This document shows, piece by piece, positions 1 to 8,501 of a DNA stretch of 64,000 nucleotides. The stretch is from Aliishimia sp039978895 (GTDB taxonomy: Bacteria; Pseudomonadota; Alphaproteobacteria; Rhodobacterales; Rhodobacteraceae), in the NCBI GenBank assembly GCA_039978895.1, contig JBDWAL010000012.1:37187-101186 (forward strand), written 5' to 3'. The translations under genes and the position numbers were made by a program. How positions within the stretch are numbered: the stretch's first letter is position 1; each line of letters opens with the position of its first letter. The notes under the pieces were generated by a model. That model made no database searches and was not told the origin of the DNA. It saw only the letters and a program-made list of their open reading frames with translations.

Positions 1-1
1 T

Positions 2-670
2 TATGGCGAAAGCTATATCGTGCAGGGCATTTCCTTCAATGTGCATGAGGGCGAAATTCTTGCCCTGCTTGGCCGTAACGGCGCTGGCAAAACCTCAACT
101 TTACGCGCGATTGCCCGCATCGGCTCCCCTGAGGTGACGCATGGCGAAATTTGGCTTGATCACCAGCCATTGCACAAAATGTCGAGCTATCAGGCCTCAC
201 AGGCCGGTCTTGGCCTTGTCCCAGAAGATCGCCGCATCATTCCCGGCCTTACAGTCGAGGAAAATTTGAAGCTGGCACAAATCGCCCCTCCGGTGGGGTG
301 GTCTATTGATCGGCTTTATGACCTGTTCCCCCGCCTTGGTGAACGCAAGTCACAAGAGGGCACAACCTTGTCGGGCGGCGAACAGCAGATGCTCGCGATT
401 GCGCGCGCTTTGGCGCGGGACATCAAAGTGTTGTTGCTGGATGAGCCATATGAAGGCCTCGCGCCTGTGATCGTGGACGAAATCGAAAAGACGCTGTCCA
501 TCATCAAAGAACAAGGCATCACCACGATCCTTGTTGAGCAAAACGCGGTGCGTGCGCTTCAACTGGCGGATCGTGCGATTATCCTCGATACGGGGGGAAT
601 CGTTTTCGACGGAACGGCTGCTGAGGTGCTGGAAAACGCTGAATTGCGCGCCGAGTACCTCGCGATTTGA
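2..670 (+). CDS. livF: Branched-chain amino acid ABC transporter ATP-binding protein, 5' truncated by window edge
   Basis: This is the cytoplasmic ATPase of a LivFGHMK-type uptake system that powers import of branched-chain amino acids or related amides. The open frame is continuous from base 2 (Y-G-E-S-Y-I-V-Q-G-I), so the first residues lie upstream of the window and the GTG at 20 is not the real start. Walker A is GRNGAGKT, the ABC signature is LSGGEQQM, Walker B is VLLLDEP, and the switch His lies in ILVEQN. The insertion with the EDRRIIPGLTVEENL segment is typical of LivF rather than LivG. A rho-independent terminator follows directly, so this is the last gene of its operon. The exact substrate cannot be told from the ATPase. 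Confidence 0.9.
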   Translation, partial: YGESYIVQGISFNVHEGEILALLGRNGAGKTSTLRAIARIGSPEVTHGEIWLDHQPLHKMSSYQASQAGLGLVPEDRRIIPGLTVEENLKLAQIAPPVGWSIDRLYDLFPRLGERKSQEGTTLSGGEQQMLAIARALARDIKVLLLDEPYEGLAPVIVDEIEKTLSIIKEQGITTILVEQNAVRALQLADRAIILDTGGIVFDGTAAEVLENAELRAEYLAI

Positions 671-703
671 CGACGTAAGGTTAACCAGTTCCCGTATTAG
701 TAG

Positions 704-731
704 AAGGTCGGATGCAATTCCGGCCTTTTTC
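704..731 (+). terminator. Rho-independent terminator of the livF operon
   Basis: An 8-bp stem (704-711 pairing with 720-727, one G-T wobble) encloses an 8-base loop and runs into a T-rich tract. It sits 34 bases past the livF stop codon. Confidence 0.75.
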
Positions 732-906
732 TTTGCCTAATGCATAACGGTTGATGGTGATCGTCCCCAATCCGGAAACAGTCGCAAGAATTCCGAACAA
801 AGTAGGTGAAAATCCGCCGAGAACATGGCAGGATTAGGGCAAGTACCTGGGGGTACCCAAACAATTTGAAGCACATGGACGTGTCGATTTCGACAGCGCT
901 AAAACC

Positions 907-2067
907 GTGTCCGGGCGAAATTTGAGGATACTACTTATGGCATTGGCCGTTTCTAACTTTCTATTCTCCATGAACTTTTCACTTGCCGAAAGCCCCGTCT
1001 TTGCCGTGATCGAAGCCGGCGAAACCGTTTCAACAGTTGAGCTGACTGATAACGGCGGCCTATCGAATTTCGGCACAATCGAAGACGGGCTTCACCTGAC
1101 ACATCAGGGTCAGTTCACCTTGATTAATGAAGAAACTGGCGTGATTGGCACTCCTGACGGAGACGCCAACGTCGTGTTCTCGGGCACGGGCGCTGCAGCT
1201 GTTTCCAATGTTGGCCTTATTGAAGCGGACCTGCAATTGGGTCTGGGCGCGGATAACGTCGTCAATTCGGGCACGTTGAACGGTGATGTCCGCACAAGTG
1301 GCGGCAAGGACACCTTGACCAATTCGGGCGTGATAGACGGTACCGTCCAATTGGGTTCGGGCAATGATAAACTGTATAACACGGGTGACATTTCTGGCCG
1401 TGTGAATTTGGGCCTTGGTGACGATTTCTACACCGCCACAAATGGTGGCAATTTCAGCTCAACCGACTATTCCGCCGGACGGATCCAAGGCGGCGCAGGC
1501 CGTGACCGAATGTTTGGTGGCGGCAATGAAGACACCCTCGATGGCGGCCAAGGTGAGGATGATTTGCGTGGTCATGACGGCGATGACACGCTGAATGGCG
1601 GTCAAGGCCAGGACGTTTTGCGTGGCGGCGAAGGTGAAGACAGGTTGATTGGCGGCATTAGCGGCGACAGGTTGTTTGGCGGCAATGGTGACGATGACTT
1701 GTTTGGTGGATCTGGCCAAGATTTTCTTGTTGGCGGGCGTGGCGACGATGAACTGACTGGGGGCAGCGGCGCGGATACGTTTAAATTCGAAGGCCAATCT
1801 GGCGCAGATGTCATCACGGATTTCCGCGCCCAAGACTCCGTCAGATTGTTTGTGGATGGGGCTGCGGTTTCTGCAGCTGACATCGAACTTCTTGCAGATA
1901 TCGACGTTGACGCGTTCTTGTTTGAGACAGACGCAGGCGTCAAACTCGACCTTGATGCGCTTTATACGTTGGCCGGACGCCCTGACCTTTCCGGGGGTGG
2001 CAGCGAAAACTCGATTACCTTCGCGGACCTTTCCATCGAAGACCTAAGTATCGACCAGTTTATCTAA
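907..2067 (+). CDS. RTX calcium-binding repeat protein with N-terminal signal-like segment
   Basis: A 386-aa protein, probably secreted or surface-associated, that would fold on Ca2+ binding. Residues about 60-175 contain NSG/NTG-type repeats (for example NSGTLNGDV, NSGVIDGTV, NTGDISGRV) that look like a right-handed beta-helix. Residues about 195-292 hold roughly ten GGxGxD-type nonapeptides, followed by GGSGADTFKF and a DVITDF segment as in the C-terminal region of serralysin-type RTX proteins. The GTG at 907 gives an n-region with two Arg before a hydrophobic stretch; ATG 937 has the better ribosome site (GAGG at 924-927) but removes the charged n-region, so the start is uncertain. No catalytic domain is visible. 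RTX proteins normally leave by type I secretion using a C-terminal signal, so the N-terminal hydrophobic stretch is unusual. The substrate or ligand is unknown. Confidence 0.8.
   Translation: MSGRNLRILLMALAVSNFLFSMNFSLAESPVFAVIEAGETVSTVELTDNGGLSNFGTIEDGLHLTHQGQFTLINEETGVIGTPDGDANVVFSGTGAAAVSNVGLIEADLQLGLGADNVVNSGTLNGDVRTSGGKDTLTNSGVIDGTVQLGSGNDKLYNTGDISGRVNLGLGDDFYTATNGGNFSSTDYSAGRIQGGAGRDRMFGGGNEDTLDGGQGEDDLRGHDGDDTLNGGQGQDVLRGGEGEDRLIGGISGDRLFGGNGDDDLFGGSGQDFLVGGRGDDELTGGSGADTFKFEGQSGADVITDFRAQDSVRLFVDGAAVSAADIELLADIDVDAFLFETDAGVKLDLDALYTLAGRPDLSGGGSENSITFADLSIEDLSIDQFI
1489..1788 (+). repeat. RTX nonapeptide repeat array
   Basis: This stretch encodes about ten tandem glycine- and aspartate-rich nonapeptides (pattern GGxGxDxLx) inside the RTX protein. 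They are Ca2+-binding beta-roll units. Confidence 0.85.
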
Positions 2068-2089
2068 CGACCGAAATTTAAGACCGATC

Positions 2090-2128
2090 TGCGCGTCCGC
2101 CATGACCCCGAGGTCCGGCGGGCGCGCA
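2090..2128. terminator. Possible bidirectional terminator hairpin between convergent genes
   Basis: A 12-bp stem (2090-2101 with 2117-2128, one G-T wobble) and a 15-base loop lie between the RTX gene and the convergent synthetase gene. There is no clear T tract on either side, so termination activity is an inference from the stem and the location. Confidence 0.5.
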
Positions 2129-2129
2129 A

Positions 2130-3629
2130 TTACGTCAAGCGTGCGCGCAGCTCTGTCTTTAACACTTTACCATAGTTATTCTTGGGCAAATCATCGACGC
2201 GGATATAAGCTTTGGGACGTTTGAAACGCGCAATGTGATCTTGGCAGAGTTGATCTAGGTCCGCCTCTAACGCGGTGCCCACGATAAAAGCCACGACCTC
2301 TTCGCCCCACTCGGGATGTGCGCGCCCAACCACGGATGCCTCCGTTAAGCCCGGATGAGACAGCAAAACGTCTTCAACCTCACGCGGATACACGTTTGAT
2401 CCCCCTGTGATGATCATGTCCTTGGATCGGTCCTGCAACGTCAGATACCCAGCTTCATCAAGCATCCCCATATCGCCCGTCATCAGCCATCCGTTCATTA
2501 ACGTTTTGGCTGTGGCATCGCGCGCTTGCCAATATCCCGGCATCACAGATGCACCTCGCACCATGATCTCACCTTGCGTGTTTGGCGGCAGCAGTCGCGC
2601 CTTGGCATCCCCTATCGCCACTTCCACGCTGGCTTGCGCCCGCCCAACTGAGCCCAACCGGGCCTTCCAATCTGGGTGCGTGCGGTCACTCACATCACGA
2701 CGGGACAGCGCAGTGATCCCCATCGGGCATTCACCTTGGCCGTAGATTTGCACAAAAACCGGGCCAAAGGTCTCAACAGCTTCGATGATATCCGCCGTAT
2801 ACATCGGGCCCCCTGCGTAAACGACGGTGCGCAACCCCTGCCCGGTCGCACCGGCGGCTTTGGCGGTTTCGACCATGCGCTTGACCATCGTGGGGGCTGC
2901 AAACATCTGAACAGATCCAAAATGCGCCGCGAGATCGAAGATTTCGGACGGATCAAAACCACCCGACTCAGGGCACACATGCGCGGCCCCGGCTTTCACA
3001 TGGATCATGTTGTACAGACCCGCACCGTGGCTCATGGCCGCGCTGTATAGGGTGGCATCTTCTGGCAGAACCGCGTCCACATCGGTGGGGTAACACAACG
3101 AAACCGTCATCAGCATACCATGCGTGATCATAACACCTTTGGGCTGGCCCGTCGTTCCAGAGGTGTAAAACAACCACGCCAAATCCTCAGATCGACGCGA
3201 CACAGGGAACGATAGTGGTGTTTGCGCCAACATGCCCGCATAGCCGATTTCGCCCGGACAACAAATCGACGCGCTCACACCAGCACCCGTCAACACATCG
3301 CGCAGCTTGGAAGATGCAAAAATCAGCGATGTGCCTGAATTTTCAAGTATATATGCGGCTTCACGCCCATGTAACTTAGCATTTATTGGCACCGCGACAC
3401 CGCCCGCAGCCCATATCCCGTATTGCACAATAAGATAATCCGGGCAGTTCGACATGAAGATAGCGACCCGGTCGCCCGGCTTGATCCCAATGCTCTGCAT
3501 CGCCCCCGCCAATGCCAATGCCTGCGCATTAAACTGTCCATAGGACGCGACCAAATTGCGCCCCAGGTACAGCGCAGGGCGTTCCCCATCTGCCAAAGCT
3601 TGCTGCTCCAACCAAACTGCAATATTCAT
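2130..3629 (-). CDS. AMP-dependent acyl-CoA synthetase/ligase
   Basis: A 499-aa member of the ANL superfamily that activates a carboxylic acid with ATP to an acyl-adenylate and then forms the CoA thioester. The P-loop-like AMP-binding motif YTSGTTGQPKGVM lies in the first half. The Y-G-Q-G-E motif, the TGDMGMLDEAGYL hinge region and the C-terminal PKNNYGKVLK with its catalytic Lys are all present, so the enzyme looks intact. The start at 3629 (MNIAVWLEQ) is preferred because a GGGGGG ribosome site precedes it; an upstream ATG at 3674 would add 15 unconserved residues. The substrate (fatty, malonyl or aromatic acid) cannot be assigned from the sequence. It is transcribed away from accB/accC. 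Confidence 0.82.
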   Translation of the reverse strand: MNIAVWLEQQALADGERPALYLGRNLVASYGQFNAQALALAGAMQSIGIKPGDRVAIFMSNCPDYLIVQYGIWAAGGVAVPINAKLHGREAAYILENSGTSLIFASSKLRDVLTGAGVSASICCPGEIGYAGMLAQTPLSFPVSRRSEDLAWLFYTSGTTGQPKGVMITHGMLMTVSLCYPTDVDAVLPEDATLYSAAMSHGAGLYNMIHVKAGAAHVCPESGGFDPSEIFDLAAHFGSVQMFAAPTMVKRMVETAKAAGATGQGLRTVVYAGGPMYTADIIEAVETFGPVFVQIYGQGECPMGITALSRRDVSDRTHPDWKARLGSVGRAQASVEVAIGDAKARLLPPNTQGEIMVRGASVMPGYWQARDATAKTLMNGWLMTGDMGMLDEAGYLTLQDRSKDMIITGGSNVYPREVEDVLLSHPGLTEASVVGRAHPEWGEEVVAFIVGTALEADLDQLCQDHIARFKRPKAYIRVDDLPKNNYGKVLKTELRARLT

Positions 3630-3771
3630 GCCGGCCCCCCTGTTGTTATCGACATAGGACGGCATCGACGCCACGTCAAAGGCTGCTTTTCACTGCGCTC
3701 ACCTTGGCTTATAACCAGTTCTCAAGGCAGAACCTGCGCCAAGACAGGTTTTCAGAACCATCGAGGACACC

Positions 3772-4266
3772 ATGACCAAAACAACCCATGACGCTGATGT
3801 GGCCTTTATCTCTGCTTTGGCAGAAATGCTGCGTGAAAACGATCTGACCGAGCTACAGGTAAAGCGCGAATATGGCGACGCTGACAGCCTGAATGTACGG
3901 GTCTCCCGCAATCATGGACAGGTTGTCACGCAGATTGCCGCGCCCGCCCCGATGGCGGCAGCCGCCCCTGTCGCCGCACCAGCAGCGGCAGTCGCCCCTG
4001 TCGCAGACGCCCCCGCCGATCCAGCAAGCCATCCCGGCGCTGTGACCTCGCCCATGGTTGGCACCGTCTATATGCAAGCCGAACCCGGTGGCCCGTCATT
4101 TGTAACGGTGGGCGCACAAGTCAGCGAAGGCGACACGTTGCTCATCGTTGAGGCGATGAAAACAATGAACCACATCCCAGCCCCACGCGCAGGCACAGTA
4201 AAACGCATTCTGGTCGAGGATGGCGCCGCCGTAGAATACGGTGCCCCCTTGGTAATCGTCGAATAA
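3772..4266 (+). CDS. accB: Acetyl-CoA carboxylase biotin carboxyl carrier protein
   Basis: AccB (164 aa) carries the biotin that shuttles carboxylate between biotin carboxylase and carboxyltransferase in the first step of fatty acid synthesis. An N-terminal helical region is followed by an Ala/Pro-rich flexible linker (about residues 60-88) and a C-terminal biotinyl domain. The biotin attachment motif EAMKTMN puts the modified Lys at about residue 130. The length matches the family. It is followed 10 bases later by accC, the standard operon partner, and a GAGGA ribosome site precedes the ATG. Confidence 0.95.
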   Translation: MTKTTHDADVAFISALAEMLRENDLTELQVKREYGDADSLNVRVSRNHGQVVTQIAAPAPMAAAAPVAAPAAAVAPVADAPADPASHPGAVTSPMVGTVYMQAEPGGPSFVTVGAQVSEGDTLLIVEAMKTMNHIPAPRAGTVKRILVEDGAAVEYGAPLVIVE

Positions 4267-4276
4267 GGCAGGCCAG

Positions 4277-5626
4277 ATGTTCAACAAAATCCTGATTGCC
4301 AACCGCGGAGAGATCGCCTTGCGCGTCATCCGTGCCGCCCGCGAAATGGGCATTGAAAGCGTCGCTGTGCACTCCACGGCCGACGCCGACGCGATGCATG
4401 TGCGCATGGCAGACGAGGCGATCTGCATTGGACCGCCCTCCTCCTCGGAAAGCTACCTGAGCGTGCCCGCGATCATTTCCGCCGCCGAAATCACTGGCGC
4501 TGAAGCGATCCACCCCGGATACGGCTTTTTGTCCGAAAATGCCAACTTTGTGCAGATTATTCAAGACCATGGCCTGACATTCATTGGCCCCACAGCCGAA
4601 CATATCCGGGTCATGGGCGACAAGATCACCGCCAAAGACACCATGAAGGCGCTTGGCGTCCCGTGTGTGCCGGGCTCTGAAGGTGGCGTACCTGACTTGG
4701 CCGCTGCAAAAAAAATTGGCGAAGAATTCGGCTACCCGGTGATCATCAAGGCGACAGCCGGTGGCGGTGGCCGCGGTATGAAGGTTGCTGCGACTGCCGC
4801 GGATATGGAAAGTGCGTTCCTGACGGCGCGCGCCGAAGGCAAGGCTGCTTTTGGCAATGACGAAGTCTATATCGAAAAATACCTGCAAAAACCGCGCCAC
4901 ATCGAAATCCAAGTCTTCGGTGATGGCAAAGGCCGCGCGGTGCATTTGGGTGAGCGCGACTGCTCTTTGCAACGCCGCCACCAAAAGGTGTTCGAAGAAG
5001 CCCCCGGCCCGTCTATCACGGCTGAAGAACGGGCGCGGATTGGCAAAGTCTGCGCGGAGGCGGTTGCCCGGATCAACTATACTGGCGCGGGAACGATTGA
5101 ATTCCTCTATGAGGATGGCGAGTTCTACTTCATCGAAATGAACACCCGCCTTCAAGTCGAACATCCGGTCACCGAAGCCATCTTTGGCGTGGACCTTGTG
5201 CGCGAACAGATCCTTGTCGCTGCAGGCCAACCGATGTCGTTTGAACAAGATGACCTGACAATCAATGGCCATTCCATCGAAGTGCGCATCAATGCCGAAA
5301 CCTTCCCCGGTTTTGCCCCACGCCCCGGCCGGATCACGCAATACCACGCTCCGGGTGGCTTGGGTGTGCGGATCGATTCCGCGCTGTATCAGGGTTATTC
5401 TATCCCGCCCTACTACGATTCACTGATTGGCAAATTGATTGTGCATGGCCGCAATCGCCCGGAAGCCTTGGCCCGCCTAAACCGCGCCTTGGGTGAGCTG
5501 ATCGTGGATGGTGTTGAAACGACTGTCCCGCTGTTCCATGCCTTGCTGCAAGAACGTGATATACATGCAGGGGATTACAACATTCATTGGTTGGAAAAAT
5601 GGTTGGAAAGACTGGAACAGGCCTAA
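4277..5626 (+). CDS. accC: Acetyl-CoA carboxylase, biotin carboxylase subunit
   Basis: AccC (449 aa) uses ATP and bicarbonate to carboxylate the biotin on AccB. The N-terminal domain begins FNKILIANRGEIALRVIRAA. The ATP-grasp glycine-rich loop is KATAGGGGRGMK, and the active-site segment FIEMNTRLQVEHPVTE is intact. The length is normal for the family. The gene lies directly behind accB and directly ahead of aat, with 4 bases between the accC stop and the aat start, so the three are probably co-transcribed. Confidence 0.97.
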   Translation: MFNKILIANRGEIALRVIRAAREMGIESVAVHSTADADAMHVRMADEAICIGPPSSSESYLSVPAIISAAEITGAEAIHPGYGFLSENANFVQIIQDHGLTFIGPTAEHIRVMGDKITAKDTMKALGVPCVPGSEGGVPDLAAAKKIGEEFGYPVIIKATAGGGGRGMKVAATAADMESAFLTARAEGKAAFGNDEVYIEKYLQKPRHIEIQVFGDGKGRAVHLGERDCSLQRRHQKVFEEAPGPSITAEERARIGKVCAEAVARINYTGAGTIEFLYEDGEFYFIEMNTRLQVEHPVTEAIFGVDLVREQILVAAGQPMSFEQDDLTINGHSIEVRINAETFPGFAPRPGRITQYHAPGGLGVRIDSALYQGYSIPPYYDSLIGKLIVHGRNRPEALARLNRALGELIVDGVETTVPLFHALLQERDIHAGDYNIHWLEKWLERLEQA

Positions 5627-5630
5627 CTGC

Positions 5631-6287
5631 GTGAAAGGCGAACAGGACACTGACGTCTTAACGCCGGAAATGTTGCTGCGCGGCTATTCCATTGGTATTT
5701 TCCCAATGGCTGAACATCGTAACGACCCAGAGATTTTCTGGGTCGATCCCAAACGGCGCGGAATACTGCCCCTCGATGGGTTTCACATTTCGCGCTCGCT
5801 TGCCCGTCGGATGCGCAAACCAGATGTGTCGGTGACCCTGAACCAACGGTTCGACGAGGTGCTGACAGCTTGTGCCAACCGCGCGGAAACATGGATCAAC
5901 GAAGAAATTTCCAACCTCTACAAAGCCTTACATGCCAAAGGCCGGGCCCACTCGCTTGAGGTTTGGTATGATGGCCGTCTCGCAGGCGGGGTTTATGGCG
6001 TCACTCTTGGCGCGGCATTCTTTGGCGAAAGCATGTTTTCGCACGAACAAAACGGGTCAAAAATTGCATTGGCGTGCTTGGTCAGCCATCTACGCGATCG
6101 CGGGTTCACCTTGTTTGATACCCAGTTTGCAACATCCCATTTGGAATCCTTGGGCGGCTTAGAAATCACGCGCGCGGCCTATCACTACAAACTCGAAGAC
6201 GCCCGCAACAGACCCGCACGGATCGAAGCGGTACGAATTGTTCAGCCTCAAGAAGTGATACAGCGGATGACCCAAACGTCATATTGA
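5631..6287 (+). CDS. aat: Leucyl/phenylalanyl-tRNA--protein transferase
   Basis: Aat (218 aa) adds Leu or Phe from aminoacyl-tRNA to proteins that begin with Lys or Arg, marking them for ClpS/ClpAP in the bacterial N-end rule. The family signature is clear: LLRGYSIGIFPMAE near the N-terminus, then FWVDPKRRGILPLDGFHISRSL, YGVTLGAAFFGESMFS, and FDTQFATSHLESLGG near the end. The frame is open far upstream into accC, but the GTG at 5631 just past the accC stop gives the usual family length. The 3' end overlaps the convergent DUF2155 gene by 40 bases. Confidence 0.93.
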   Translation: MKGEQDTDVLTPEMLLRGYSIGIFPMAEHRNDPEIFWVDPKRRGILPLDGFHISRSLARRMRKPDVSVTLNQRFDEVLTACANRAETWINEEISNLYKALHAKGRAHSLEVWYDGRLAGGVYGVTLGAAFFGESMFSHEQNGSKIALACLVSHLRDRGFTLFDTQFATSHLESLGGLEITRAAYHYKLEDARNRPARIEAVRIVQPQEVIQRMTQTSY

Positions 6288-6613
6288 GCGTGATCTAAAG
6301 CACTTAGCGCCGGGGCCGATGCGATCATCCAGCCTTCAAACACAGCTTCATTGGCTGTGACATCGCGAATTTCCAACCCTGCGAACGCATCACCGGCCCG
6401 ATTACCTTCTGGAAAGCGGCATTCATTCAGATGGATCGTCAAACGGCCAAAATTCTGAGTATCACCGGTTTTCATCTCGATATCAGTGATTTGCCCTGAT
6501 ACTTTATCCAACGCGCGCAACAACGCTCCCGGTGCCAAGGACGTCGTTTGTTGCGCCAAAGCAGGCATCGCAGCCAAAGCAAGTGTTGCAGCAGCAAGGG
6601 CGGTACGCATCAT
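6248..6613 (-). CDS. DUF2155 domain-containing periplasmic protein
   Basis: A 121-aa secreted protein of the DUF2155 family, whose function is not established. A signal peptide (MMRTALAAATLALAAMPALAQ) is evident. The family core follows, including LDKVSGQITDIEMKTGDT, the central NECR segment and an FEGWMIASAPALSALDHAQYD region, with two Cys that could form a disulfide (NECRFP and VIRCITS). It starts within the stop of mlaD (4-base overlap), so the two are translationally coupled. That coupling suggests a role at the cell envelope, which is inference. Confidence 0.85.
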   Translation of the reverse strand: MMRTALAAATLALAAMPALAQQTTSLAPGALLRALDKVSGQITDIEMKTGDTQNFGRLTIHLNECRFPEGNRAGDAFAGLEIRDVTANEAVFEGWMIASAPALSALDHAQYDVWVIRCITS

Positions 6614-7056
6614 CCATCGTCTCCACTGACAAATTTCAGTAGCAACGAAATCAGACTAACAGCACCTTGTGTGTCCGAAATCTCATCCCCTGCCTCGAAG
6701 GCATAAGGTGAGCCGCCGGGCATGATTTCCACAAAATTCCCGCCCAAAAGACCTTCGGATGAAATGATGATCGCACTGTCATCAGGAATTTCTATACCGG
6801 TGTTAACCGCCACAACCGTGTCAGCCCTAAACGTGTCGGAGTTCAAAGCGACTTCCGTCACGGTCCCGACTTTCACGCCAGCCAGTCGCACATCAGTGCC
6901 GACACCGACCCCTTCAAGGCTGCGAAAAGACGCCGTGAGGGGGTAATTTTCCGATGGGCCAGACAGGCCCGCAATCTGGCCCGCATAGACAGCGAAACCA
7001 ATTGCAGCCACCAAAACGACTCCACCGACCAGTATTTCTGTTTTATTTTCAGCCAT
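6610..7056 (-). CDS. mlaD: Phospholipid transport substrate-binding protein MlaD (MCE domain)
   Basis: MlaD (148 aa) is the single-span inner-membrane MCE protein of the Mla phospholipid transport system, which maintains outer-membrane lipid asymmetry. One N-terminal membrane helix (about residues 8-27, EILVGGVVLVAAIGFAVYAG) is followed by an MCE domain (about 38-120) with LEGVGVGTDVRLAGVKVGTV and EGLLGGNFVEIMPGG. The other mla genes are not in the window. In Rhodobacterales this orphan position between NDUFA12 and DUF2155 is common, from general knowledge of the group. Confidence 0.9.
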   Translation of the reverse strand: MAENKTEILVGGVVLVAAIGFAVYAGQIAGLSGPSENYPLTASFRSLEGVGVGTDVRLAGVKVGTVTEVALNSDTFRADTVVAVNTGIEIPDDSAIIISSEGLLGGNFVEIMPGGSPYAFEAGDEISDTQGAVSLISLLLKFVSGDDG

Positions 7057-7101
7057 ATAACGGGTCCTGCTCGGATCTTGTTTCGCCCGTTATACCTATC
7101 T

Positions 7102-7485
7102 TTATTCGGGGGACCAAGCCTCGTAATCGCTGCGCGGTTTTGGGTCGGTGCGACGCAACGAACCTGCTGGCGCGTAAGCCAATGCTGTACCCGTCAGATT
7201 TTCCTGATGCGGCTTTTCCCACGCTTTTCGCACAAGCGGTTTTTCAGTCGGAAGCTCGTCCCATGTCCGATGTAACCATCCATGCCATTCCGGCGACACC
7301 CGCGAGGCTTCCGCTTCGCCGTTGTATATAACCCAGCGTTTGCTGTCGTCGCTGTTGCGGTAAAAGATATTACCTTGGTCATCGTCACCGACTTTTTCGC
7401 CATTGCGCCACGTAAAAATTTGGGTGTTCAGGGTTTGCCCGTTCCACCAAGTCACTGCGCGCAGAAGAGTATTCAAAATGCCCAT
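7102..7485 (-). CDS. NADH:ubiquinone oxidoreductase NDUFA12-family subunit
   Basis: A 127-aa protein of the NDUFA12 (B17.2) family, an accessory subunit of respiratory complex I shared by mitochondria and alphaproteobacteria. Visible family features are TWWNGQTLNTQIFTWRNGE near the N-terminus, then FYR, RRWVIYNGEAEASRVSPEWHGWLH-like sequence, and a C-terminal Y-A-P-A-G-S-L-R-R region. The ATG at 7485 has a GGAGG site just upstream and gives the family length; the longer frame to 7578 has no support. Confidence 0.9.
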   Translation of the reverse strand: MGILNTLLRAVTWWNGQTLNTQIFTWRNGEKVGDDDQGNIFYRNSDDSKRWVIYNGEAEASRVSPEWHGWLHRTWDELPTEKPLVRKAWEKPHQENLTGTALAYAPAGSLRRTDPKPRSDYEAWSPE

Positions 7486-8016
7486 GCTAGCCTCCGGATG
7501 GGTTTGGATGAGGTATGGCTGAATTTCACAGATAGGTCCAGTGGACAGGTCGTCACCATTGCATCTTAACAGCGCCAACTTTCCATGTTGTTAAACACAT
7601 TTGTACAGATCGTCATTTTGGGACCGTTCGTACGACATAAGTGATCTGTATAATTACCCACTCGTCGATGGACAGGACCTCCAACAGATCAGACCCAAAC
7701 GATCATAGTGTCTGAAACGACTATTGGCGTGCACGTGTGTGCCTGCCCAAACGCGGCACTCAAAAATGCATCTAACGTCGGAATGGAACACAAATTGGTT
7801 CCTTTTCTGCGGCCATGATACCACGGCATTTTCGAAAGTGATCGACAGGAAGGTTCTCGTTGAAAACGAATTTCTTCATAGTGTTACGAGAACGCTTTTA
7901 TAGCTCACGCCTGTTGCAGTACGCATCACCAGAATTCTCAGAAACGAAGTCGATTGCTGCAAACATTGCAATCACACTTGAGGTTCCGACAGCCCCAAAA
8001 GCTACCCGCCACGCGA
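7486..8016. other. Intergenic region with no gene recognised
   Basis: About 530 bases separate the NDUFA12 and Rid-family genes. Open frames here are short and lack family resemblance. The base composition is more AT-rich than the flanks, and the stretch must hold the NDUFA12 operon promoter, but I cannot place promoter boxes with confidence. Confidence 0.5.
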
Positions 8017-8376
8017 TTACTCGGGCAGTAAGGCCGTCACCTCAATTTCAATGCGATATTTTGTATCGATCAGACCACATTCGATCATCGTCGCCGCAGG
8101 TGGGTTCGCGCCAAATGTACTTGCCAAGATCGGCCAGCACGCTTCAAATTCGCCGCGATCTGGCAGCATATAAGTCACTCGAACAACGTGTTCAAAATCA
8201 GTGCCCGCGTTGGTTAAGGCACTCTCAATTACTTTTAAGGCAGTCCGACATTGTTCGGCGACGGTTTCGCCCTGCCCGACAGTGCCGGCAACATGCACCA
8301 TCCCACCAGCCACAACGGCGCGGCAGTACCCGACTTTGTCTTCGAATTCTCCACCGGATTTAAGTCTTTCAATCAA
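8017..8376 (-). CDS. RidA/YjgF-family protein
   Basis: A 119-aa Rid-family protein. Family members deaminate reactive enamine/imine intermediates, but many subfamilies are uncharacterised. The fold signature is seen in GTVGQGETVAEQCRTALKVIESALTNAG, VVRVTYMLPDR and the C-terminal IEIEVTALLP. The Arg in the canonical 'RxxxxV' active-site position is not present in the usual form: the segment before the end is PAATMIECGLIDTKYRIEIEV. It may therefore belong to a subfamily with altered activity. It stands alone upstream of the clpX terminator. Confidence 0.85.
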   Translation of the reverse strand: MIERLKSGGEFEDKVGYCRAVVAGGMVHVAGTVGQGETVAEQCRTALKVIESALTNAGTDFEHVVRVTYMLPDRGEFEACWPILASTFGANPPAATMIECGLIDTKYRIEIEVTALLPE

Positions 8377-8446
8377 CCGTTCGCTCCATTTACGTTAGCT
8401 TAAGTCGTGCTTCAATTCAGACATTCAAGATCGTTTAACTGGAAAC

Positions 8447-8471
8447 GAAAAAGGCGGGCCATTGGCCCGCC
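8447..8471 (-). terminator. Rho-independent terminator of clpX
   Basis: On the minus strand a perfect 7-9-bp GC stem (GGCGGGC paired with GCCCGCC) is followed by a T run (complement of the A run at 8447-8452). It lies 31 bases past the clpX stop codon. Confidence 0.85.
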
Positions 8472-8501
8472 CGAATATCACTCCACGTCAGGACAAACCT
8501 G

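Noticed and set aside
4142..5347. 401-aa minus-strand open frame across accC
   Set aside because: It is the antisense shadow of the highly conserved biotin carboxylase gene and reflects codon bias.
7860..8363. 167-aa plus-strand open frame at the Rid gene
   Set aside because: Most of it is antisense to the Rid-family gene and the remainder lies in a non-coding, AT-rich stretch.
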